A stretch of DNA of 64,000 bases from Mucilaginibacter psychrotolerans (GCF_004519315.1 NZ_SOZE01000002.1:1-64000), one strand, 5' to 3'; counted from the first letter of the stretch, positions 16,785 through 26,791 are shown. Notes: generated by a model from the sequence alone, not told the origin. Numbers and translations are program-made.

Positions 16785-19700
16785 CTATTTCAGGATGGTT
16801 ACCCAACCGGCTAAAACGCTGCGGAAAGTATGCGTATCAATTGTGTAATAATACGTGCCTGCGGACAGCGCGCTCCCCTGATAAGTACCATCCCATGGTT
16901 TACTATAACCTGTGCTTTGGTAAAGTAGTGTGCCATTGCGGTTAAATATCGAAACCGTACTATTGGGATAGTTCTTCAACACAGGTATCTGCCAGTAATC
17001 GTTTACACCATCCCCATTGGGTGTAAAGGTATTTGGGATGGTTATGGCACAATCACCATCGGACAGCAAGCGGGCTATGAATGGGTTCGACTTGGCAACC
17101 GGGTTGATAACGCATTTGCCACCGCTGCTCATGAGGCAGGTGACCATATCGCCGTTGGCCAGGTTGCTGGTGCTGAAAGTTGCGCTATTACCGCCCACAT
17201 TATTGCCGTTTACCTGCCATTGATAACGCGGGCTATTGGGCCCAGGCTGTACGTTTTGGGTGATGGCGGTAAAATCAAGTCGGCTACCCGGGCAAATTGG
17301 CTCGGTAGACGAAGCAAAAATGGTCACTGATGTGGTAACTGATGGCGCAGCCTTAATAGAGGCCGCTGCAGATGGGGCAGAGGTAATAGGCGCACAACCG
17401 TCATTATTGGTAACCTTGCAGGTTATGTTATCCCCGGTTGCCAGTTCTGAACTGGTAAACTCATCGCCTCCCCTGTATTTTTCTACACCGTTTACATACC
17501 ATATATATACCGGATTAAGGCCTCCGTTTTGTGCCGTAGCAGTGTACTTAACCGGGAACCGTTCGCACGTATCTATGAATCCCGGACTTACGACAACCGT
17601 TGGCGTGGGCAGTTTTTTGGCGGTGATGGTGAAAGTAACGCTGGCATCGTCATAAGGGCTCAGGTTATCATGCGCGGTAAGCACCAGGTTAACCGTTTGG
17701 CCGTCGCTCAATACCGTGCCTGCCGCCGGCGTTTGCGTAAAAGTAAATGCGTTTGCGCAGGTGCTTTTGGCGGTTGCGGCTTTGGTATAATCTGCAACTA
17801 TGGCCGGGCAAATATCCAGGTAGGGGATAACTACCGGGTCGTACTTGCCGTTTATCGTAATGGGGCTGGTTATGGCAATCGGGATATTCTTTTTGGTTTT
17901 GTTGCTGTAGCTGGTATTATCCAAATAGCCCGCTATGCCGCTACCTGCAATGGTGCTTACTATGCCGCCAGGAGTTATCCTGCGGATGCGGTGGTTGTCC
18001 TGGTCGGCAATGTAGAGATTGTCCTGCGGGTCTATACCGATGCCCTGCGGGTTGTTGAACGATGCCACCGTTGGCCCATCCCCATCAACCGCGCCAATAC
18101 GGCTTGCGCTGCCCGCAAATATCGAGAGCGTGCCGTCGGGCGTAATTTTATAAATTTTTGGCTCGGTCGACCCAATAAACGCATTGCCTTTACTATCCAC
18201 TACCAGTCGGGTAAAATGCAATAGCGGGTCGGTTTTGCGGTAGATGGTAGTTACTGCCCCCGTGGGCGTAACCCTGCGTAGCGTATTGATATCGTTAGGG
18301 TCGAAACTGCTCACATACAAATCGCCATTTGCGCCAAAATACAGGCCTGAGATTCCATTAAAATCGGCAGCAGCACCCGTGCCATCTGTAATTTGCTCTT
18401 TGCCACTACCGGCAAATACTACCGCGCTGCCTCCATCGGGTGCAATTTTATAAATGCGCGTTTTATCTGATACATACACATAGCCAGCTTTATCAACCGC
18501 CACGGCAGTGCTGTAAACCGGGTCGAAATCGTTAAAAGCAATTAGCTGCTCGTAAGCAAAAGTACTAACTGTTCCATCGGGCATAATTTTACGGATGAGC
18601 GCATTGCCTACATCGCATACGTACACGTTCCCCTGCGCATCAGTTGTTATGGTAAGCACCTCCCTGCTAAAACCCGCAACCTTTGCCTTGCCATCGGCTT
18701 TGCCCGGCTGCCCGCTTCCGGCAAGCGTGCCTACGCGGCCATCGGCAGCAATACTGCGTATGCGGTAGTTCCCCTTATCGGGAATATACATTTTGCCCGA
18801 TGAGGCATCAAAGACGATGTTGGAGGGATAATTGAATTGTGCACTCAAAGGATCGAACGGGTCGGGCCCGAAACTTGAGGTAACCACGGGCGACTGCAGC
18901 CCAACATCGGCACAGGTATAGGTATTCCGCTCTACGGTAGATATACTCTTTTGCAGGTTGTGCTCGGGCGTTATATCGGCAAGCTGACCGGGCGTTATGG
19001 TTACGTTGCCCGTTTCATCCAACGGAATCACAACCGGGTTCGCTTTAGGTTTAATTTCCGGGTACACTACTACCGGCGGCACTTCCGTAATAACCAGTTG
19101 TTGCGTTGCCCGCGGCGCGTCATAATAATACGGGTTGCCAGGTTGATCAGCATAAATATAAACAGTGCCGGGACCAAGTATATGCACTTTCCCGTCGGCA
19201 ATGGATGCTATACTGATGTCGCTGGTGCTTAAAGTATAGGGTAAAGTGGGGTTGCTTCGTGTTACGTTTACCAGGAAATCGGGGTCGGTTTCTTTTTTTA
19301 CAGGGATTGGGGCCAGCGTAAGCGATTGGGGTTGGCGGGTAAATTCGTTCACCTGGATACTGACGGAATATTGCCCCTGACCTTCGGTATTATAACCTAC
19401 AATCGTGTACAACGTAAGCGGCGAGGGGGCAGTAGGCGTACCGCTGATGGTACCCGTAGTTGCATCAAAACTAAGGCCGGGCGGCAGGGCCGGGAATATC
19501 TGGAAGCCGGTAGTGCACACCTTTCTGATGAGGTTGTTGCCGGAATCGGCCACATATAAATATCCCGCATCATCCAGGCAAATACCTGCCGGCTTGTTGA
19601 ATAGGGCCGACGAGCCAACACCATCTACCGGGCCGGTTTTGCCTTCATTGCCGGCAAGCCAACTTACAAAATTTTCGCGCACACCATACCGGCGAATAAT

Positions 19701-20660
19701 GTGGTTCCCCATGTCTGACAAATACATTGTTCCCACCGGTGCAATCGCTATTCCAAACAAATTTTGAAAAACGGCCGTTTTTGCATCGCCATTAAATGCG
19801 CCACGAGATTGGTTTACACCTAAATAGGTGCTTACTACGGCCGAAGGATTCACTTTCCTGACCATCTCCCCATCAACTACATAGAAGTTTTCGTCCGGAC
19901 CGACGGTTATACCACTTATAGCGCCAAATCTGGCTACTTCGCCCGGGCCATCAAAGCCGGTACCTGGCCCCCGGCCCTGCCCGCTACCTGCAAAACTGCT
20001 GAGGTACTGCCCCGGCAACTGCCTTACCCGTAAATTATAGGTATCGGTAATAAACAGTGTGCCATATTTATCTATGGTAATGCCGGTAGGGAAATTCACG
20101 ATGTTGTTAGACATCCCAGCAACCCCGGGCGTACCCGCGTAAACGCTCACTACCCCGGCAGGCGTAATCTTACGAATGAGCTGGTTTTGCTGATCCACCA
20201 CGAATAAGTTCCCCGCCGCATCCAGCACCAGCCCTGTGGGGTAAGCAAATTTTGCTGCCGTGCCCGCGCCATCGGCATAGCCTTCCGCACCGCTACCGGC
20301 CAGGGTAATCACAGTGCCGTCGGGCGCAATCTTACGGATGGCGTTATTACCGGCATCTGCCACGTATAAATTACCTGCGGCATCAAGCTTAATATCCATG
20401 GGCGAATTAAAGCTCGCCAGTTTCCCTTTACCATTTACCAGGCCAGCATTGCCCGAGCCTGCAAACGTAGTTACCTGCCCATATATATATGGCGGTACCG
20501 GCCCGCTGGTTGGCCTGAAATTGGGTGCCAGTGGCGTAATGGGCGTGCCCATATAGTACTGCTGATCGGGCAGATCCCTAAACCGGGGGAGCTGCGCATA
20601 GGCCTGACCAGCCGCTAAAAAAGCAGCAATGTAGCAACACATGTGTTTTATCCATCTCAC
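16785..20660 (-). CDS. Giant secreted NHL-repeat protein with type-B T9SS sorting domain (copy 1)
   Basis: 1291-aa extracellular protein. A signal peptide (1-22) leads to a first NHL beta-propeller (~55-395) built from repeats of the type NLYVADAGNNAIRKI. Next come a putative-Ig domain (PALPPGLSFD...GTISGTP, ~398-455), a bacterial Ig/MBG-like domain (~460-545), a second NHL propeller (~610-910), and HYR/PKD-like modules with paired Cys. The last ~88 residues are a gliding-motility-type C-terminal domain starting TFTPNGDGVNDYW. That domain is the type-B signal for type IX secretion, so the protein crosses the outer membrane. It may bind glycans or act as an adhesin; there is no catalytic motif. 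It is the direct neighbour and paralogue of the gene at 20696-24463. Confidence 0.88.
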   Translation of the reverse strand: MRWIKHMCCYIAAFLAAGQAYAQLPRFRDLPDQQYYMGTPITPLAPNFRPTSGPVPPYIYGQVTTFAGSGNAGLVNGKGKLASFNSPMDIKLDAAGNLYVADAGNNAIRKIAPDGTVITLAGSGAEGYADGAGTAAKFAYPTGLVLDAAGNLFVVDQQNQLIRKITPAGVVSVYAGTPGVAGMSNNIVNFPTGITIDKYGTLFITDTYNLRVRQLPGQYLSSFAGSGQGRGPGTGFDGPGEVARFGAISGITVGPDENFYVVDGEMVRKVNPSAVVSTYLGVNQSRGAFNGDAKTAVFQNLFGIAIAPVGTMYLSDMGNHIIRRYGVRENFVSWLAGNEGKTGPVDGVGSSALFNKPAGICLDDAGYLYVADSGNNLIRKVCTTGFQIFPALPPGLSFDATTGTISGTPTAPSPLTLYTIVGYNTEGQGQYSVSIQVNEFTRQPQSLTLAPIPVKKETDPDFLVNVTRSNPTLPYTLSTSDISIASIADGKVHILGPGTVYIYADQPGNPYYYDAPRATQQLVITEVPPVVVYPEIKPKANPVVIPLDETGNVTITPGQLADITPEHNLQKSISTVERNTYTCADVGLQSPVVTSSFGPDPFDPLSAQFNYPSNIVFDASSGKMYIPDKGNYRIRSIAADGRVGTLAGSGQPGKADGKAKVAGFSREVLTITTDAQGNVYVCDVGNALIRKIMPDGTVSTFAYEQLIAFNDFDPVYSTAVAVDKAGYVYVSDKTRIYKIAPDGGSAVVFAGSGKEQITDGTGAAADFNGISGLYFGANGDLYVSSFDPNDINTLRRVTPTGAVTTIYRKTDPLLHFTRLVVDSKGNAFIGSTEPKIYKITPDGTLSIFAGSASRIGAVDGDGPTVASFNNPQGIGIDPQDNLYIADQDNHRIRRITPGGIVSTIAGSGIAGYLDNTSYSNKTKKNIPIAITSPITINGKYDPVVIPYLDICPAIVADYTKAATAKSTCANAFTFTQTPAAGTVLSDGQTVNLVLTAHDNLSPYDDASVTFTITAKKLPTPTVVVSPGFIDTCERFPVKYTATAQNGGLNPVYIWYVNGVEKYRGGDEFTSSELATGDNITCKVTNNDGCAPITSAPSAAASIKAAPSVTTSVTIFASSTEPICPGSRLDFTAITQNVQPGPNSPRYQWQVNGNNVGGNSATFSTSNLANGDMVTCLMSSGGKCVINPVAKSNPFIARLLSDGDCAITIPNTFTPNGDGVNDYWQIPVLKNYPNSTVSIFNRNGTLLYQSTGYSKPWDGTYQGSALSAGTYYYTIDTHTFRSVLAGWVTILK

Positions 20661-20695
20661 CAGCCTGTTTTAAGCATTTTGTAAAACGCCCATCT

Positions 20696-23600
20696 TTATT
20701 TCAGTATCGTTATCGGGCCGCTAAGGGGCGGGCGACCTGTTTTTAGGTTAATCATGTAATAGTAAGTGCCCGCCGCCAGCTTTTTGCCGTTAAGGACTCC
20801 GTCCCAAACTTTGGCGTAGCCGATTGAATGGTAAACCAATTTGCCGTAGCGGTTAAAAATAGAAAAGTCGCAATCCGGAAAGCTGCTTAGCTCGGGTATT
20901 TCCCATAAATCGTTTACGCCATCGCCATTCGGCGTAAAGGCAGTAGGTATTTTTATGGCACATTCCGCATCTGTTTTTACCCGTACCATGATGGGGGTTG
21001 ATGATACCACCGGATTAACTGCGCATTTGATATTGCTGGTCACCTCGCAAACTACCTCGTCGCGGTCAACCAGATTGTTGGCAGTAAATATGGCGCTATT
21101 ACTGCCCCTTGGGTTACCGTTTACCTTCCATTGGTAGGTTGGCATATTACCTGTAATTTGTGCATTATTGCCGGGGCTTGCTGTAAACGTAACCGCCACG
21201 CCAGGGCATATGGCATCGGTAAGCGAGGCCGAAACCATTACAGAAGTAAGCACAGATGGTTCGGTAGAAACCGGGTAAGCTGCAGAAGGGTCAGAATCTA
21301 CGGGTTCGCAATAATCATGATTGGTTACTACGCAGGTTACCCTATCGCCGGTTTTGAGGGTACTCGATGTAAAATCTTTACCGCCTGTATATGCGGTTGT
21401 ACCATTCACCAGCCAGTTATAGGTAGCCTGCGTGCCTTCGCCTTGAGTTGTTGCCGTAAACGATATAGGGCCGCCATCGCAACGGGCGGCTGTGGTTGGT
21501 GCAATGGTAATAGCAGGCTTTGGCAATGGTACAGCAGACACAATAAAAGTTTGGTCTTTTGTTTGCCCCAGGTTATCTTTTGCCGTTAAGGTAACAGTTA
21601 CCGGCTGGCCAATAGTAACAGGTGTGCCTGCTTGTGGCTGCTGGGTAATATCAATATGGTTAGCGCAGGTGCTTAAAGCGCGGGCATCTGTAGCATAGTC
21701 GGGCAGTATGGCAGGGCAGCTCGCCGCAGCGGGTATACTCACATCTGTTTGTGTTGTGCTGAATTTAAGCTCGCTCACAATGGTAACGTTTACCGTTACC
21801 TTTGCCGCGTTGCTCTTGTTGGTATTATCTTTTGGGCCGGGCTGGCCGCTGCCTGCTATGGTGGTAACTTTGCCGGCGGGGGTAATTTTTCGAATGCGAT
21901 GATTATCAGAATCGGCAATGTACAGGTTATCTGATGGGTCGATGGCTATGCCCTGGGGATTATGAAACCTGGCTTTCTGTAAGTTGCCATCTGCATAGCC
22001 TTCCGAGGAGCCGCCTGCATAAATCGAAAACTGGCCTCCCTGCGTAATTTTATAAATAACCGCACCAGAGGAGCCCACAAATATATTACCCTTGCTATCA
22101 ACCACCAAGCGCGCAAAACCGGCGGCAGATGGCACAACGTAAATGGTGCTGACTACGCCATTCGGCGTTATTTTATAAACACCATTGCCATTGTTATAAG
22201 CATTAGTACTTACAAACATGTTGCCGTTCCTGTCAAATGTTAAACCCGTTATCCCGGCAAAACTGCTGGCAAAACGCGTAGCGGTACTGCCATCAGGCGA
22301 TACTTTGTAAATATTTGCCTTGTCGGCAATGAAAACATTGCCGGAGGCATCTATGGCAATAGACTCGGGCGTGAATGTATTGCCCCGGTTAGCTATCAGC
22401 AAAGCGTCCATGGCAAAAGTTACCGTAACGCCATCGGGGGTTATTCGTCTTACGGTATTGTTGAATACATCACACACATAGGTGTTACCTTGGGCATCAT
22501 TGGCCAAAGAGAGCAGGTTGGCGCTAAAGCCAACATTTGCCCCAACACCGTCGCGGTAGCCGTTTACGCCGCCTGCCAGGGTGGTAACCCTGGTATCGGT
22601 GCCATATTTCCGTACCTTAGTAAAAGCCTGGTCTGATACATAAAGCACTCGAGACGAAGCGTCGTACGAAATAGCACTGGGTTCGTCAAATTCGGCGTTC
22701 AGCGGATCGGCCGGGTCTGGGCCATAGCCAGCGCCTATGGTAATAGCCTGCACGCCTACATCCTCGCAGGTAAAATCTTTAGTTGGCCTTACCGTAATGG
22801 CTAAAGGCGGGGTTTGCGGCCCGGGCGTAATTTTTGCCAGCTGCTCTGCGGTTACGGTGTAGTTGCCAAACTGATCCAAAGCAAATGTAAACGGCCCGGG
22901 TTGGGCCTCCACCGTTGGCTTGGCAAAATCAGGCTCGGGGCCAACTTTTATTTCTTGTGGCACCGGCACGGCTGCATCATAGTCGGTATTACCCGCTTGT
23001 ATAGCTGTAATAATTGCGGTGCCCTCACCTGTTAAATGTATCTTGCCATTGGCAATGGTGGCTACTGCAAAATCGCTGCTGGTATAGGTAATGGGTATGG
23101 TTGGGTTGGTGCTGAAAGCGCCCGGAGAGATGTCCGGATCGCCCACCCGGGCATCAGCCAAAGGGCCAAAAGTAATCGTTTGGGGTTTCAACTGTGCTTC
23201 GCGTACCTCGAGCGAAAACGTGTAGGCGCCTTTCCCAGATGTGTTATAAGCTAAAACCGAATAATTGGATGCCTGTATTTTCGACAGCGGCGTGCCGCTT
23301 ATCTCGCCGGTAGTGCCATTGAAAGTGAGGCCCGGCGGCAGGGCAGGCGAAATGGTATAGCCGGTTGTAGTTATTTTACGTATTACATTATTGCCTTGAT
23401 CAGCAACGTACAGGTTGCCCTGGTTATCAATTTCGATGCCTGCCGGGCCATTGAGGGAACCGCCGGGGATATTGATCACCAGATTATCTGTGCCTAATCG
23501 CCTGATGATGCCACTACCATAATCGGCCACAAATATCGTCCCTGCCGCATCGCGCACGATGCCCGATGGCAAGCTAAACCTTGCGCTCAGGAAAAGGCCA

Positions 23601-24463
23601 TCCCAATCTCCGCTGAAGAAACTTCCTGCTACCGTTTTTACATTATTATCGTCGTCTATGCCACGGATGTGCGAATCGTCGCCCACATAAAGAAGGCCAT
23701 TACCGTCATAATATACGGCAATGGGCGCATTTAGTTTTGCAGCGGGGCCTTGCCCGTCTACCCAACCTGCAACGCTGCCTGCTACGTCTGCCGTAGTGCC
23801 ATCCAGCCCAAGATGACGTATGCGGTTATTACCGTAATCGGCAACAAAAAGGCCGCCTGTTTTATCAACCGCGAGGCCGGTTGGTTGGTTGAAACGCGCA
23901 AACGAGCCTTGCGAATTCACCAGCCCCGATGCACCCGGCAAACCAGCCAGGGTACTCACCGTACCAGCCGGGGTAATCATCCTGACGGTGTGGTTATTCC
24001 GGTCGGCCACAAACACGTTGCCCAACTTATCTATAGTTATACCGGTTGGCGCATTAAATGTTGCCGTAAGATAAGCACCATCTGTAGAACCTGCGGCCCC
24101 GGTGCCCGCAAAGGTAGATACATCGCCAGCAGGTGTTATCTTGCGTATCTTGTTATTGCCTACATCGGCCACATACAAATTCCCCGCAGCATCAAACTTA
24201 AGGCCGAACGGTGCTTTAAAACTGGCCTGTAGGCCATTTGCATCGGTAGCACCGGGCGTACCGCTACCGGCAAAGGTGGTTATCTGCCCAAAAATGGTTG
24301 CCGGCACTGCGCCGCCCTGCTGGGTTGGTCTCAGCGGTGTTATAGGTGTACCCACTCTAAAGCTTACATCCGGGTAGGAAAATTTTGGTGCCTGTCCATA
24401 GCTTTGGTTTACGGCCATAATGGCCATTATGCAGGTAACGATATGAGATATCCGTTTCAGCAC
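20696..24463 (-). CDS. Giant secreted NHL-repeat protein with type-B T9SS sorting domain (copy 2)
   Basis: 1255-aa paralogue of the downstream gene with the same domain order: signal peptide, first NHL propeller (~55-375), putative-Ig (PALPPGLTFNGTTGEISG), Ig/MBG-like domain, second NHL propeller (~590-900), Cys-containing Ig/PKD modules and the type-B sorting domain (AFTPNGDGVNDLW near the C-terminus). The two proteins differ throughout, so the duplication is old. The 35-bp gap between them and the 10-bp gap to the GH43 gene upstream imply cotranscription. The function is unknown; surface display of paired propellers is the supported inference. Confidence 0.88.
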   Translation of the reverse strand: MLKRISHIVTCIMAIMAVNQSYGQAPKFSYPDVSFRVGTPITPLRPTQQGGAVPATIFGQITTFAGSGTPGATDANGLQASFKAPFGLKFDAAGNLYVADVGNNKIRKITPAGDVSTFAGTGAAGSTDGAYLTATFNAPTGITIDKLGNVFVADRNNHTVRMITPAGTVSTLAGLPGASGLVNSQGSFARFNQPTGLAVDKTGGLFVADYGNNRIRHLGLDGTTADVAGSVAGWVDGQGPAAKLNAPIAVYYDGNGLLYVGDDSHIRGIDDDNNVKTVAGSFFSGDWDGLFLSARFSLPSGIVRDAAGTIFVADYGSGIIRRLGTDNLVINIPGGSLNGPAGIEIDNQGNLYVADQGNNVIRKITTTGYTISPALPPGLTFNGTTGEISGTPLSKIQASNYSVLAYNTSGKGAYTFSLEVREAQLKPQTITFGPLADARVGDPDISPGAFSTNPTIPITYTSSDFAVATIANGKIHLTGEGTAIITAIQAGNTDYDAAVPVPQEIKVGPEPDFAKPTVEAQPGPFTFALDQFGNYTVTAEQLAKITPGPQTPPLAITVRPTKDFTCEDVGVQAITIGAGYGPDPADPLNAEFDEPSAISYDASSRVLYVSDQAFTKVRKYGTDTRVTTLAGGVNGYRDGVGANVGFSANLLSLANDAQGNTYVCDVFNNTVRRITPDGVTVTFAMDALLIANRGNTFTPESIAIDASGNVFIADKANIYKVSPDGSTATRFASSFAGITGLTFDRNGNMFVSTNAYNNGNGVYKITPNGVVSTIYVVPSAAGFARLVVDSKGNIFVGSSGAVIYKITQGGQFSIYAGGSSEGYADGNLQKARFHNPQGIAIDPSDNLYIADSDNHRIRKITPAGKVTTIAGSGQPGPKDNTNKSNAAKVTVNVTIVSELKFSTTQTDVSIPAAASCPAILPDYATDARALSTCANHIDITQQPQAGTPVTIGQPVTVTLTAKDNLGQTKDQTFIVSAVPLPKPAITIAPTTAARCDGGPISFTATTQGEGTQATYNWLVNGTTAYTGGKDFTSSTLKTGDRVTCVVTNHDYCEPVDSDPSAAYPVSTEPSVLTSVMVSASLTDAICPGVAVTFTASPGNNAQITGNMPTYQWKVNGNPRGSNSAIFTANNLVDRDEVVCEVTSNIKCAVNPVVSSTPIMVRVKTDAECAIKIPTAFTPNGDGVNDLWEIPELSSFPDCDFSIFNRYGKLVYHSIGYAKVWDGVLNGKKLAAGTYYYMINLKTGRPPLSGPITILK

Positions 24464-24473
24464 GGGTTAGGCA

Positions 24474-25463
24474 TCATTTTATCTTTCTGGGCGTTACACC
24501 TTCGTTAGTAATTTTTACAGGCAATATCAGCCCGTTGGCATTAAACACCATTTTATCTATACAGGTTACACGGTGGTTGCCATCGGTTTCGGTTAATGGG
24601 CGGCGATGGTAAACAATATACCAATCGTCGGTACCCGGTACATTAATTACCGAGTGATGACCCGCGCCGGTTGCCACACTTGGGTCCTGCTTTAAAATCA
24701 CATCTATCTTTTTGAAGGGACCGTTTACGTTATCGCCAACGGCATAGGCTACGCGATAATCGGGGCCTGTCCAGCCCCCTTCGCTCCACATAAAGTAGTA
24801 TTTGCCTTTACGGGTAAACATTACCGGGCCCTCTACGTAACCTTCAGGCGTAATCTCGCGGAATAGGGTGCCATCGGCAAGGGGTACTATGGCGGTAAAA
24901 TCGCTGTTCAGCTTCGCGATATTGCAATGCTGCCAGCCGCCATAAATAATGTAGTACTGCCCGTCGGTATCCTTAAACACAAATTGGTCTATTGGCTGTG
25001 CACCGTTGTAAAATTTATCTATCAAAGGCTTGCCCAAATAATCTTTGAATGGGCCTTCGGGCTTATCGGCAACAGCAACGCCTATGCCGCCAAGTGTTTG
25101 GTCGTTCTGGATATCATTGGCACCAAAAAAGAAGTAGTATTTGCCGTCTTTTTTAACAATGGCGGGTGCCCACATGGCGCGTTTTGCCCATTTCACATTG
25201 GAGGAATCGAGCACGTTGGCGTGCTTGGTCCAGTTCACCAGATCGGGCGAGGAAAAGGCATCGAAATGAACCTGCTTTTCGTACTTATCAGAGTAAGTTG
25301 GATAAACCCAATAATTTTTACCAAAAATGGTAGCTTCCGGGTCGGCATACCAACCTTGTGCAATGGGGTTGCCCGATGTTTTTTTCTTAGCAGATTTTTG
25401 TGCCGATGCGAATTGAGGTGCAAGGGCCGATAGTAAGGATATAGTTATAAGTATTCGTTTCAT
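24474..25463 (-). CDS. GH43-family glycoside hydrolase
   Basis: Predicted exported arabinofuranosidase/xylosidase-type enzyme with a five-bladed propeller, 329 aa. The signal peptide ends near residue 21. The three catalytic carboxylates are visible: Asp41 (YADPEA, base), Asp159 (PIDQFVF, pKa modulator) and Glu211 (VEGPVMF, acid). The single-domain length is typical. It is cotranscribed with the YdcF-like gene (2-bp gap upstream) and the NHL genes (10-bp gap downstream). Whether it is an arabinanase, arabinofuranosidase or xylosidase cannot be decided from sequence. Confidence 0.9.
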   Translation of the reverse strand: MKRILITISLLSALAPQFASAQKSAKKKTSGNPIAQGWYADPEATIFGKNYWVYPTYSDKYEKQVHFDAFSSPDLVNWTKHANVLDSSNVKWAKRAMWAPAIVKKDGKYYFFFGANDIQNDQTLGGIGVAVADKPEGPFKDYLGKPLIDKFYNGAQPIDQFVFKDTDGQYYIIYGGWQHCNIAKLNSDFTAIVPLADGTLFREITPEGYVEGPVMFTRKGKYYFMWSEGGWTGPDYRVAYAVGDNVNGPFKKIDVILKQDPSVATGAGHHSVINVPGTDDWYIVYHRRPLTETDGNHRVTCIDKMVFNANGLILPVKITNEGVTPRKIK

Positions 25464-25465
25464 GC

Positions 25466-26212
25466 TTATTTTAACGATGCTACGATGTAGCCGATTAATT
25501 CTTTAATATAAATGTTCCATTTGCCAAACACGCCGGTATCGGGCCATATATCCATAAAAGATACGCTGCCACGGTTGGTTGTATCATAATCGCAAGGATA
25601 AGCCACAACCGGGATGCCCGCCTTTTTGAAAATGAGCAGTGCCCGCCGCATATGGAAAGCCGATGTAACCAACAGGTAAGGCGGTTTTAATCCTGATTTT
25701 TGCAGGAGGGGTTTAGAGAGCGAAGCATTTTCGAAAGTATTACGGGCATGGCTCTCTATCAGTACCAAACTATCGGGGATGTTAAGCTTACGCAACTCTG
25801 CCTGCACGAATAACCCTTCCTGGAAACCATCGGGGTTGAGGTTGCCATTGCCGCCGGTAAACAACAGATGCGATGCAGTACCCGCCTGCAGCAGTTTTAC
25901 GGCCTCGGTGTAGCGGTCGTCGGCATCGTTGAAAAAGCCATGCTTATTCTCATCCTCAGATACGAATCCGCCCAATAAAATAATGCTGCTGAATTTGGTA
26001 TTGCCGGGGTTATAAGCCTTTACATCCCATAGGTTTGAGTAATACTTAACCAGCAAGGGGTTGCCGAAAACATAAATAATGACCACCGCAGCAATCAGCA
26101 TTTTACGCCGCCTTTTAAGGTTTTGGGTGACGATGGCATACACCAGCAAACCAAAAGCCCACATAAAAGGCAGTATCAGGATATATAATACTTTGGAGAG
26201 GATAAAATACAT
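25466..26212 (-). CDS. YdcF/ElyC/SanA-type DUF218 membrane protein
   Basis: 248-aa inner-membrane protein with two N-terminal hydrophobic segments (~5-25 and ~38-55) and a DUF218 domain facing the periplasm. Family motifs are ILLGGFV, LLFTGGNG, ESHARNTFENA and LVTSAFHMRRA. Relatives (ElyC, SanA) influence envelope and peptidoglycan/lipid-carrier homeostasis; the biochemical activity is not established. As first gene of the leftward run ahead of GH43 and the NHL proteins, it may set the expression of the group. Confidence 0.85.
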   Translation of the reverse strand: MYFILSKVLYILILPFMWAFGLLVYAIVTQNLKRRRKMLIAAVVIIYVFGNPLLVKYYSNLWDVKAYNPGNTKFSSIILLGGFVSEDENKHGFFNDADDRYTEAVKLLQAGTASHLLFTGGNGNLNPDGFQEGLFVQAELRKLNIPDSLVLIESHARNTFENASLSKPLLQKSGLKPPYLLVTSAFHMRRALLIFKKAGIPVVAYPCDYDTTNRGSVSFMDIWPDTGVFGKWNIYIKELIGYIVASLK

Positions 26213-26334
26213 GGCTTTAAATGGCGGTACAATTTAACTTATTTTTATGTTAAACGGGGTGTAACCTGCAATTTATTATACGCGTCTGATAACTGAAACG
26301 AAACAGTTTGAACGCAGGAAGCAAAAAGGGGCGA

Positions 26335-26406
26335 ATGCGTTTGCACAAGATGGTGAGTGATGACAGGCCCGTGGCGTTTAAGTACGCCCGGGCTTTATTA
26401 TATTAA
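26335..26406 (+). other. Possible 23-codon ORF over a GC-rich hairpin
   Basis: In the gap between the YdcF-like gene and higB there is a small frame starting MRLHKMVSDD. Its 3' half forms a stem (GCCCG-GGCG pairing with CGCC-CGGGC, 26367-26393) followed by TTTATTA. The feature could be a short peptide gene, a small RNA with its terminator, or chance. The rest of the 286-bp gap holds only AT-rich sequence. Confidence 0.25.
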
Positions 26407-26487
26407 ATTGGCGGCGCCATATGGTAAGCTAAGTGATTTAGTTGACTGGCAATTAATTTTAACATTCGTAACCTCAGGGGTTTCATG

Positions 26488-26495
26488 TATATTTG
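26488..26495 (+). promoter_or_regulatory. -7 promoter element abutting the higB ATG
   Basis: TATATTTG fits TAnnTTTG exactly and ends 3 nt before the ATG at 26499. The TTG inside it could be misread as an upstream start codon. A leaderless higB transcript is implied. Confidence 0.5.
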
Positions 26496-26498
26496 TTT

Positions 26499-26780
26499 AT
26501 GATTGCTAGCATTAGTCATAAAGGACTGCGCCTCCTTTGGGAGAAGAATAATCCTGCTATACTACCGTCAGAACAAATAGATAAAATTAAGCGTGTGCTT
26601 TCTGCATTAGATACTGCCAAAAATCTAGATCCGATAAAAGCAATACCCGGTTACAGGTTGCATTTGCTAAGTGGAGAATTAAAAGGTTTTTGGTCGGTAA
26701 CCATTACCGGAAATTATCGCATAATTTTTAGGTTCGAGGACGAAAATGCTTTCGATATTGATTACGTCGATTACCATTAA
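26499..26780 (+). CDS. higB: HigB-type toxin (RelE/ParE superfamily)
   Basis: 93-aa ribosome-dependent mRNA-cleaving toxin of a type II module. The HigB pattern is recognisable: ISHKGLRLLWE, then IPGYRLHLLSGELKGFWSV, then NYRIIFRFEDENAFDIDYVDYH at the end. The ATG at 26499 was chosen over the in-frame TTG at 26493 because the latter is part of the promoter element. The toxin gene comes first, the HigBA order, and the antitoxin follows after 11 bp. Confidence 0.9.
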   Translation: MIASISHKGLRLLWEKNNPAILPSEQIDKIKRVLSALDTAKNLDPIKAIPGYRLHLLSGELKGFWSVTITGNYRIIFRFEDENAFDIDYVDYH

Positions 26781-26791
26781 AAAAATCAGCA

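Noticed and set aside
17529..18224. 231-codon plus-strand frame inside the first NHL gene
   Set aside because: It is antisense to a well-defined repeat protein; repetitive coding DNA keeps the opposite strand open.
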